Source: Verrucomicrobia bacterium UBA1211 (lineage in GTDB: Bacteria; Verrucomicrobiota; Kiritimatiellia; RFP12; UBA1067). From it: a DNA stretch of 7,437 nt. Positions 1 through 5,342 of the stretch are shown here, in pieces (position 1 is the stretch's first letter; every line of letters starts with the position of its first letter). The notes beneath the pieces are model-generated. The model was not told the origin of the DNA and made no database searches. It saw nothing but the letters and a program-made list of their open reading frames with translations. The stretch spans positions 2,513-9,949 of the forward strand of contig DBXN01000163.1 of NCBI GenBank assembly GCA_002309585.1, written 5' to 3'. Position numbers and translations under genes: made by a program.

Positions 1-776
1 TGGGCGTGCTGCTGCGCCCGCTTCGCGTCCGCGATGATGGACTCGATGCCCGGAATCCACTTTTCGTCCGTCTGCTCGCGGTACTGGCGGAAACACTCGA
101 TCTGGATCTCGATCATCTCGATGTACATCCCGTAGTAGCGCTTGGCGGTGGCGAGATCCTTCGTGTCCATCAGCTGGCGGAGATTCTCGGTGATCAGGGC
201 GATGTTGTTCGCGATGATCGTGTTGTCGATCAGGGTGTTCGCGGTCACGCTGGTGAAGAAGGTCTGCGCCTGCTGCTCGGTGAGTTTGAGCCCGATCCCC
301 TGAAGCTCGACGATGAACGCGTCCAGCTCCCCCTTCCGGGCGGTTTCGAACGCGGCCCGTTTCTCCTCCAGCGCCTTGATCTTCGCCTCCAGCTTCTCCC
401 GCTTTTCGGGCGAGGTGACCAACTCCTCGCGGCAGTCGGCGATCTCATCGAGGGTGTCCCGGATCTTCTCGTCCAGTTTGTCGATGTTCTTCAGCTGCTT
501 CTTCGAAGTAGTCGGGAGCAGCAGCTCGCGGGCGGATTTGAGGTGGCGCGCGATGATCTTGTTCTGATTTCCCCGGTCTTTCCGGAACCAGGCCGACTCC
601 GGGAGCCGCAGCCACTCGTCCCGCAGTTCGGTTCCCTTGTCAGAAATCTTGCTGATGTTTTTCCACTCTCGGCGGACAAAATCCCGCGACTCTTCAGCCA
701 GCGACGCGGCGACCGCGCGCTCCGCCGAACCCCAAAGCATGCTGAAGACGATTGCCGTAGTAACGATACGTGTCAT
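1..776 (-). CDS. Exported coiled-coil protein of unknown function (3' end beyond window)
   Basis: Reading the minus strand from ATG at 776-774 gives 258 uninterrupted codons to the window edge, so the C-terminus is missing. The start is supported by AGGA (784-787) seven bases upstream and by the promoter at 821-849. Residues 1-23 look like a Sec signal peptide: one Arg, a hydrophobic stretch (IVTTAIVFSMLWG) and a plausible AVA cleavage site at 21-23. The mature part is almost entirely helical and charged, with a likely coiled coil at about 92-153 rich in Lys/Glu heptads. After it come the stretches SVTANTLID (176-184) and YYGMY (214-218), which look like family-conserved positions, though I cannot name the family. 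It is probably periplasmic or envelope-associated. The reading frame is convincing because the codons give balanced protein, whereas the antisense frame gives low-complexity Leu/Arg/Asp. The function is not known to me. Confidence 0.8.
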   Translation of the reverse strand, partial: MTRIVTTAIVFSMLWGSAERAVAASLAEESRDFVRREWKNISKISDKGTELRDEWLRLPESAWFRKDRGNQNKIIARHLKSARELLLPTTSKKQLKNIDKLDEKIRDTLDEIADCREELVTSPEKREKLEAKIKALEEKRAAFETARKGELDAFIVELQGIGLKLTEQQAQTFFTSVTANTLIDNTIIANNIALITENLRQLMDTKDLATAKRYYGMYIEMIEIQIECFRQYREQTDEKWIPGIESIIADAKRAQQHA

Positions 777-820
777 GGTCGTTTCCTGTTGAACGCTTTT
801 TCACAATGGTTTGATCCAGT

Positions 821-849
821 AGTATATGACACTCTCCGCATGAAAGCAA
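821..849 (-). promoter_or_regulatory. Sigma70-type promoter for the coiled-coil protein gene
   Basis: On the minus strand TATACT (821-826, five of six bases match the -10 consensus) lies 17 bases from TTGCTT (844-849, a weak -35 matching only TTG). Transcription would start near 814, leaving a leader of about 38 nt with AGGA placed seven bases before the ATG at 776. The promoter lies downstream of the preceding operon's hairpins, so this gene appears to be transcribed independently. It is predicted by eye only. Confidence 0.5.
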
Positions 850-928
850 TTCTTTGGCTCTGGGAAGAATGAGGTGGGGTGCAATTATCCCCAAAATTGA
901 TCGGCTATGACATCTGAATAACAGGACT

Positions 929-952
929 AACGCGGGCGAGTTAGCCCGCGTT
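929..952. repeat. Perfect 9-bp GC-rich inverted repeat (stem-loop)
   Basis: AACGCGGGC (929-937) and its exact complement GCCCGCGTT (944-952) are separated by a six-base loop, GAGTTA. The stem is strong, but neither strand follows it with a T-run, so it is not a textbook intrinsic terminator. It lies about 50-70 nt beyond the chaperone stop codon and about 80 nt upstream of the next gene's promoter. It could stabilise the 3' end of the chaperone mRNA, back up the weaker terminator beside it, or be a genome-wide palindromic repeat. Confidence 0.6.
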
Positions 953-956
953 CCGC

Positions 957-977
957 AAAAACGTTGAACGCTCAACG
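957..977 (-). terminator. Possible intrinsic terminator of the effector-chaperone operon
   Basis: Read on the minus strand, CGTTGA (977-972) pairs with TCAACG (967-962) across a four-base loop and is followed directly by TTTTT (961-957). The stem can be extended by G-U and A-U pairs. It begins 24 nt after the stop codon of the chaperone gene at 1001. The stem has only three G-C pairs of six, so termination may be partial. The stronger hairpin at 929-952 follows immediately. One arm of the stem is made from the adjacent heptamer repeat. Confidence 0.45.
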
Positions 978-994
978 CTCAACCCTCAACCCTC
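967..994. repeat. Heptamer tandem repeat, four units
   Basis: Four back-to-back seven-base units are present: AACGCTC twice, then AACCCTC twice. The units differ only at the fourth base. The array sits just beyond the chaperone stop codon and contributes to the terminator-like hairpin. The same unit family, in reverse orientation, recurs at 3768-3795 on the other side of the chaperone and effector genes. Confidence 0.85.
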
Positions 995-1000
995 TTCTCC

Positions 1001-1444
1001 CTACACTTGCAGGATCTCTTCCTCGAATGAGGGGGCGGTGGTGTCGGATTCGCCGGCGGGGGAGGCAAGCGAATCGGCGAGCTTCCCGGCGATGCGTGCC
1101 AGGAGGATCAGTCGCTCGGCAAAATCCTCGGCCGACAAATCGGGGATCGAAAGCGTCGCTGAAAGGACCAGCGAATCCGAAAAGAGCCCGAGATGATGCC
1201 CCACGACGTCGCGGCCGAAGAGATTGGCCGCCAACGCCCGCTTCAGGGTGTCCATGGGAAAACCTTCTTCCGGCGCGGTGGCGACAGTCGTGAAGGCCAA
1301 GATCTCTTTTTCGCCCGTCTCGTCGGCGCGGATGGTCAGGAGATGATCCTCCGCCGCGATTTCAGCGAATCCCGCGCTGTCGGGTGTGAGATCAAGATCG
1401 AGTCCTTCCCCCAGTTCGGCAAGAAGCCGTTCGTAAGTCGTCAT
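1001..1444 (-). CDS. Class I type III secretion chaperone-like protein (CesT/Tir-chaperone type)
   Basis: The gene encodes 147 residues, the usual size for class I T3SS chaperones, which dimerise in the cytoplasm, bind the N-terminal part of one effector and deliver it to the secretion ATPase. It is very acidic: 28 Asp/Glu against 9 Lys/Arg, as is typical of the family. The layout also fits. An N-terminal helix (YERLLAELGEGL, 4-15) is followed by beta strands around 33-55, a helix carrying LKRALAANL (67-75), then HHLGLFSDSLVLSATL (83-98) and a closing amphipathic helix (about 104-127) starting with the LSAEDFAERL pattern. The last 20 residues form an acidic Ser/Thr tail. ATG at 1444 is preceded by AAAGG seven bases upstream. 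The gene follows the 700-residue protein gene with an 83-nt gap, the usual effector-chaperone pairing. No sequence search was possible. An unrelated small acidic protein with the same fold pattern is the main alternative. Confidence 0.72.
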   Translation of the reverse strand: MTTYERLLAELGEGLDLDLTPDSAGFAEIAAEDHLLTIRADETGEKEILAFTTVATAPEEGFPMDTLKRALAANLFGRDVVGHHLGLFSDSLVLSATLSIPDLSAEDFAERLILLARIAGKLADSLASPAGESDTTAPSFEEEILQV

Positions 1445-1474
1445 GTTGAAACCTTTCGTTTGTTGTCCGCCGTG

Positions 1475-1513
1475 CGCGACCGGATGTGCCGTCGCGGCCG
1501 CGCATGAACGCGG
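1475..1513 (-). other. Two GC-rich hairpins in the spacer between effector and chaperone genes
   Basis: The spacer holds two adjacent inverted repeats. CCGCG (1498-1502) pairs with CGCGG (1509-1513) over a six-base loop. CGCGAC (1475-1480) pairs with GTCGCG (1491-1496) over ten bases, with two further G-C pairs possible past a bulge. Neither is followed by a T-run. In the shared transcript they could shield the chaperone message or lower read-through, but they may simply reflect the high GC content. Confidence 0.35.
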
Positions 1514-1527
1514 AGTGATTGGACGTT

Positions 1528-3630
1528 TTAGTCTTCAGGAGTGAGGTGCAGGTGGGCTTGCATCGAGACCGTGCCGGAGAACTTGAAGGCGTCGGGAATG
1601 AGGTCTGCGGCTTTCATGTGAGCATCCGGCACGTCTGCCTTGCGGTCGGCGGTATAAACGGGGGTGGGGTTGTATGATAGCCAATCGGCACGCGCGAGCT
1701 TGTCGAGATCGGCGGGTGAAAACGTGATGTTTATCTCATACTCGTCATAGCTCTCCCTTCCCAACATGCGGAGATTGCTTTCTCCGTAGAAGATCAGAGC
1801 CTTGACGGGACGGCGTGAGCGGAGATGCAGCACGATGTCGCCGTTATCCTGTTTCGAAAGGTGGAAGGCGTCTTCACGGTCAAGGGCCGTGTTCGAGACC
1901 ATCGAGATTTTCGGAATGGATCGAGTCGGGTCGTCATTGAGGTATTCACCGAAGGCATTCATGGCGATGCCGGAAATGGACTGGTTCATGCAGGTCATCA
2001 GGATATGGGCCTTGACCTTTGTCGTTGTGTCTGCGGTATCGAAGGTCGCAAGACTGTTTCCGGTGATGAACTGCACGAACTTGTCACGCGCGACATGCAT
2101 GTCGGCCGGGATCTGCTCGCCATCAGGCATGAAGATGTGGTAACCGCGTAAGAGATCAAGGTCGAACTGCGTCTTTTCCTTATTCGGGTCGAAGGCGCGC
2201 GAGCTGACCTCGCCTTCTTTGTCACACGTTATGGCAATGAGGTCTCTTGCGATCTGTGAGGCGATGTTGATGGAGACCAACGCTTGGCAGTTCTGCTGCA
2301 TCCGGTCGAACTGCGCCCGTGAAGTGCCGCTATCCTCAATCCTCTTCAGCATGTTCTTGATGGGGGCGGCGGCATCTCCCGTGACCATGGATGTAGGCGC
2401 CGGATTAGGGTTGAAGCGGGCGAGGATTCCGGGCGAAAGCTTCGTGACATCCACGGTCATCGGCAACACGATAGGCCGGGTCGCGTCGGGTATTCCGAGG
2501 GAGGTTCGGATCATCGGCACCATCTCATGCAGAATCGTGTCCGCCAGATGCGCGATCGGGTCGGACGACATGTTCAATTCGTACAGGCTCTGGAGATGCC
2601 GCCCGCCTTCCGACTCCAGCGCATCGAGGAGGCCCTGTTTCTGCGCAGGGGTCATTCCCTCAAGTGTGCAGTATGCGAAGAACTTCGGGACTTCGTTTAA
2701 ACTTTCGATATCGACATCGATCCCCGCTCTCACGGTCGCCACGGATTCGCACAGGGCCATGACCGTCGCATGGAGGTCGGACACCGGGGTATTTCCGTCT
2801 AGTCTGTAAAGGCCCGTCGGCACCGTCAGATTGCGGCGCGCCTCGGCCATTCGCGTGAGCGGCGCGGGATCACTCGCCGTCACGGGCATGGGTTTGCCGT
2901 AGGACTTCAGGAAGGTCAGCACCGCCTCCTTTGCGTCCCTTCCGTATTGCGCCTCGATGGTTTGCAACTCGGCGAGATTCGCCTGGATACCGGAGATGAT
3001 CCTGTTGATTTTGGTCTGATCGCTGGTCAGACTGTGGTCCGGCGCTTCGAGCCTGCCTTTCGCGATACAGGCGGCCAACAGCGCGATTCCGTCGGGGTCA
3101 CCCCCGAGTGAGTTGAACAGTGTGGCCATGCGTTGGTTGAACGTGCGCAGTCCGCCCGCGATATCGAGTCGGGTGTATCCGCCCGCCGGCATGGACGGGC
3201 AGACGGTCTTCGCGGCAAGCTTCAGATAGGCCCGTTCGCACCCCCGCGCGAAGTCCGGCAAACCGTCCGCCACGAGCCGGGCGGAAACCATGTCTTGGGC
3301 GCTCTGCAACTGCATTCCCGGGGTGGATAAGTTGTCGAGCGCGTCGATCACCGATCGGATCTGATCCATGCCGATCGCGCGGTCTGTCCGGATCTGGCTC
3401 AGTAGCTCCGCCGCCTTCGCCTGGACTTCCGGCGCGAAATAGCGTGGTTCGTTGGCGATGGCCTTGTGGATGGCGTCCAGCGTGAATCCGTTCTGCTGGC
3501 GCGCGCTCCCGATGTTGAAGAAACTCTTGAACCGCTGCAACTTGTTGACGGTTGCGATCCCGCCTTGAGAATCCACCAGAATGTGGTCTGAGCCCGTAAA
3601 GTTGCGAATGTTTCCGATTGTCAGTGCCAT
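1528..3630 (-). CDS. Large soluble protein of unknown function; candidate type III secreted effector
   Basis: The gene encodes 700 residues with no Sec signal, transmembrane helix or domain that I recognise. ATG at 3630 is preceded by GGGGAG six bases upstream. The N-terminus (MALTIGNIRNFTGSDHI) is polar, rich in Asn/Thr/Ser/Gly and uncharged apart from single residues, compatible with a T3SS export signal. It is followed by a compact basic/aromatic patch (LQRFKSFFNIG, 31-41) and a helix (LDAIHKAIANEP, 51-62) that could be a chaperone-binding zone. Residues 60-500 are mostly helical. From about 500 the protein changes character, with mixed strands and helices through HLRSRRPVKALIFYG and ending in LHLTPED. 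No obvious catalytic motif stands out. The effector call rests mainly on the downstream chaperone-like gene and is inference. A structural or adhesive protein unrelated to secretion remains possible. The reading frame itself is secure. Confidence 0.85.
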   Translation of the reverse strand: MALTIGNIRNFTGSDHILVDSQGGIATVNKLQRFKSFFNIGSARQQNGFTLDAIHKAIANEPRYFAPEVQAKAAELLSQIRTDRAIGMDQIRSVIDALDNLSTPGMQLQSAQDMVSARLVADGLPDFARGCERAYLKLAAKTVCPSMPAGGYTRLDIAGGLRTFNQRMATLFNSLGGDPDGIALLAACIAKGRLEAPDHSLTSDQTKINRIISGIQANLAELQTIEAQYGRDAKEAVLTFLKSYGKPMPVTASDPAPLTRMAEARRNLTVPTGLYRLDGNTPVSDLHATVMALCESVATVRAGIDVDIESLNEVPKFFAYCTLEGMTPAQKQGLLDALESEGGRHLQSLYELNMSSDPIAHLADTILHEMVPMIRTSLGIPDATRPIVLPMTVDVTKLSPGILARFNPNPAPTSMVTGDAAAPIKNMLKRIEDSGTSRAQFDRMQQNCQALVSINIASQIARDLIAITCDKEGEVSSRAFDPNKEKTQFDLDLLRGYHIFMPDGEQIPADMHVARDKFVQFITGNSLATFDTADTTTKVKAHILMTCMNQSISGIAMNAFGEYLNDDPTRSIPKISMVSNTALDREDAFHLSKQDNGDIVLHLRSRRPVKALIFYGESNLRMLGRESYDEYEINITFSPADLDKLARADWLSYNPTPVYTADRKADVPDAHMKAADLIPDAFKFSGTVSMQAHLHLTPED

Positions 3631-3712
3631 GATTCTCTCCCCGTTTCGTGGTTGTGGGACACGTCCCTTCAGCTTGTGTACACCCTTGCACAGAAATGGT
3701 TACATGTCATTC

Positions 3713-3726
3713 ACCATTTAAATGGT
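3713..3726. promoter_or_regulatory. Perfect 14-bp palindrome over the effector promoter (operator candidate)
   Basis: ACCATTTAAATGGT is its own reverse complement and spans the predicted -10 edge and start point of the minus-strand effector promoter. A half-site copy, AAATGGT, recurs at 3694-3700, 26 bases from the one at 3720-3726. A dimeric repressor bound here would block RNA polymerase. The regulator is not encoded in this window. Confidence 0.45.
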
Positions 3727-3751
3727 ATAAAAATCGTGCCGGAGATGTCAA
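3724..3751 (-). promoter_or_regulatory. Sigma70-type promoter of the effector-chaperone operon
   Basis: On the minus strand a perfect -35 hexamer TTGACA (3746-3751) is followed after 16 bases by TATACC (3724-3729, four of six -10 bases) in an AT-rich stretch that stands out from its surroundings. Transcription would begin near 3717, giving a leader of roughly 87 nt before the ATG at 3630. The chaperone gene has no equally good promoter of its own, so both genes are probably transcribed from here. Confidence 0.55.
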
Positions 3752-3767
3752 GTGGCGTGAGCGGGAA

Positions 3768-3795
3768 GGGTTGAGCGTTGAGGGTTGAGGGTGGA
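3768..3795. repeat. Heptamer tandem repeat, four units, inverted relative to 967-994
   Basis: The units are GGGTTGA, GCGTTGA, GGGTTGA and a degenerate GGGTGGA. The reverse complements of the first two are rotations of the AACCCTC and AACGCTC units at 967-994, so the two arrays are the same repeat family facing opposite ways. The array lies just upstream of the effector promoter. Confidence 0.8.
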
Positions 3796-3839
3796 ACGTA
3801 CCCCCCAAAGCCGTTTCCACAAATATGTCGGCGTGCTAC

Positions 3840-3879
3840 CCAACCACCGAACCACCCAACCACCGAACCATCTGAACAC
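3840..3879. repeat. Octamer tandem repeat, about five units
   Basis: The consecutive units are CCAACCAC, CGAACCAC, CCAACCAC, CGAACCAT and a decayed CTGAACAC. The first four can also be read as two copies of a 16-mer. It is a separate short-repeat family from the heptamer array 45 bases away. Nothing in it looks coding. Confidence 0.75.
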
Positions 3880-4028
3880 TGACGGTGAATGACGCAGAAG
3901 CATCCACTGCGGTGGGAAGGCCCGTTTTTGGTCGATTCAGACGGGCGAAACGTGCTAAACTATGAAAACCGTTGGAAAAGAGAGTCATGGATGACAAGGA
4001 CAGGAGTCGGCAGATGGCGTGGGGCGGT

Positions 4029-5342
4029 ATGAAAAAAAGATGGATGGGCGTGTTGGCGCTGGCGGCGCTGGCGGCGGGTTGTCGGAGCCCGGAAGCCGGA
4101 ACCGCGGCCGTTTCGGAACCGGCGGTTCCGGTCGATGTGACGGAGATCTCGCCGGAAACGGTGGCGGGTGATGAGTTGTCGGATCTGCTGATCCTCTCGG
4201 AGGCGTTGCTGCTGACGCGCCGTTCGTATGTGGAGGAACACACCTATCGCGAATTGATCTACGCCGCGATCGACGGGATGTTGAAGTCGCTGGACCCGCA
4301 TAGCTCGTTTCTCGCGCCGGATCCGCTGGAGAAGCTGGAGGAGGAGATGGACGGCCACTTCGGCGGTGTCGGCTTGAGCGTCGAGTCAGCGCCGGAGGGC
4401 GTGAAGGTGCTTACCCCTCTGGAGAACTCGCCTGCGGCGGAGGCCGGGATCCGGCCTGGCGACACGATTACCGCCGTGGACGGGCGTTCCCTGAAGGGCG
4501 TTTCGCTGGACGAGGCGGTCAAGTCGATGCGGGGCGAGAAGGGCAGCGGGGTGAAGATGACGGTCCAGCGGGCGACGGGGGAACAGGTCGAGATTCCGGT
4601 GGTCCGAAATGAGATCCGGGTGACCAGCGTGAAGGGGGCGCAGGTGATGGGGGACCAACTGGGTTATGTCCGGATCGCCCAGTTCAGCGCCACGGTGGCG
4701 GAAGATTTCGCCAAGGCGCTGGAACAGTTTAGGAGTGAGGGGGTGAAGGGGCTGGTTCTGGATTTGCGGAACAATCCCGGTGGCCAGCTGGAGACGGCGG
4801 TCGCGGTGGCGGAGCAGCTGTTGCCCGCCGGGACGGAGATCGTTTCCCTGAAGGGGCGGCAGCGGGACGGGAAGCCGACGCGCTATCTGGCGAAGAGCAA
4901 GGTGGCGCGGGACACCGAACTGCCGTTGGCGGTGCTGGTGAACGGCCGGACCGCCAGCGCGGCGGAAATCGTGTCGGGCGCGCTGAAGGCGCACCGGCGG
5001 GCCGTGCTGATCGGGGAGAAGACCTACGGGAAGGCCTCCGCGCAGAATGTCGTTCACCTGGCGCTGCGTCCCGATTGCGCGGTCCGGCTGACGACGGCCT
5101 ACTATTACACCCCGGACGGATTGTTGATCCACGGGAAGGGGCTTCAACCGGACATCCCGGTGCCGCTCTCGCCGGCCGAACGGCAGATGGTCCTTCAGCA
5201 GCAGGCGTGGCGCGACCGGGCGGCTTCGGCCGGGACCCCTCAGGAAGGGACATCGCCGATGCCGCAGGATCGTCAGTTGGAGCGGGCGCGGGAACATCTG
5301 AAGCGGGTGATCAGCGGCGAAAAGGACGGGGATGGGAAATGA
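4029..5342 (+). CDS. S41 family C-terminal processing protease, lipoprotein, PDZ-containing
   Basis: This is a carboxyl-terminal processing (CtpA/Prc type) serine protease of 437 residues, which trims or degrades envelope proteins. From ATG 4029, residues 1-17 are a lipoprotein signal (MKKRW, a hydrophobic core, then LAAG) with the lipidated Cys at 18. An N-terminal helical region contains LDPHSSFL (88-95). A PDZ domain follows at about 111-185 (GGVGLSVE; SPAAEAGIRPGDTITAVDG). The protease core contains DLRNNPGG (245-252), the nucleophile Ser310 in RTASAAEI, and the general base Lys335 in GEKTYGKAS. These are 25 residues apart, as in characterised family members. The C-terminal 40 residues are a polar tail. 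Upstream in-frame starts at 3972 (TTG) and 3987 (ATG, preceded by a purine-rich stretch) would add 19 or 14 charged residues before the signal. I prefer 4029 because of signal length, although its own ribosome site is poor. The stop overlaps the tsaD start by four bases. Confidence 0.93.
   Translation: MKKRWMGVLALAALAAGCRSPEAGTAAVSEPAVPVDVTEISPETVAGDELSDLLILSEALLLTRRSYVEEHTYRELIYAAIDGMLKSLDPHSSFLAPDPLEKLEEEMDGHFGGVGLSVESAPEGVKVLTPLENSPAAEAGIRPGDTITAVDGRSLKGVSLDEAVKSMRGEKGSGVKMTVQRATGEQVEIPVVRNEIRVTSVKGAQVMGDQLGYVRIAQFSATVAEDFAKALEQFRSEGVKGLVLDLRNNPGGQLETAVAVAEQLLPAGTEIVSLKGRQRDGKPTRYLAKSKVARDTELPLAVLVNGRTASAAEIVSGALKAHRRAVLIGEKTYGKASAQNVVHLALRPDCAVRLTTAYYYTPDGLLIHGKGLQPDIPVPLSPAERQMVLQQQAWRDRAASAGTPQEGTSPMPQDRQLERAREHLKRVISGEKDGDGK

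Larger units (their letters stand above)
3631..4028. other. Divergent intergenic region between effector and protease genes
   Basis: This roughly 400-base spacer contains no convincing gene. Next to the effector gene it holds that gene's leader, promoter and palindrome, and the middle is filled by the two tandem-repeat arrays. Toward the protease, GCCCGT (3920-3925) pairs with ACGGGC (3941-3946). TAAACT (3956-3961) is a possible -10 box, but no -35 lies at the right distance, so the protease promoter is not resolved. GTCATTCACC (3706-3715) has an exact reverse-complement copy, GGTGAATGAC, at 3884-3893. If the protease starts at its earlier ATG, the spacer ends at 3986. Confidence 0.6.

Noticed and set aside
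6..872. 288-codon plus-strand open frame
   Set aside because: It is antisense to the coiled-coil gene, its product is a low-complexity Leu/Arg/Asp/Val sequence, and it runs through the minus-strand promoter. The minus strand has all the gene signals.
929..994. CRISPR-like array or attachment site downstream of the chaperone gene
   Set aside because: The repeats are contiguous seven-base units without spacers, and no integrase, transposase or tRNA gene is present.
2219..2809. 196-codon plus-strand open frame inside the effector gene
   Set aside because: It is antisense to the 700-residue frame and shows no ribosome site or recognisable protein character.
3098..3691. 197-codon minus-strand frame overlapping the effector start
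   Set aside because: It is frame-shifted against the N-terminus of the 700-codon gene, has Arg/Gly/His-rich content, and has a weaker start context than the ATG at 3630 with GGGGAG.
3920..3946. Terminator or riboswitch before the protease gene
   Set aside because: The GCCCGT/ACGGGC stem has a 15-base loop, no following T-run and no recognisable aptamer.
4386..5297. 303-codon minus-strand open frame opposite the S41 protease
   Set aside because: It has Arg/Pro/Leu/His-rich shadow composition and lies wholly under a protease with intact catalytic motifs.
5075..5338. Possible 88-residue N-terminal extension of TsaD
   Set aside because: The frame is open only because it overlaps the protease gene. 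TsaD homology begins at MRILGIESSCDET, and an ATGA overlap start is typical.
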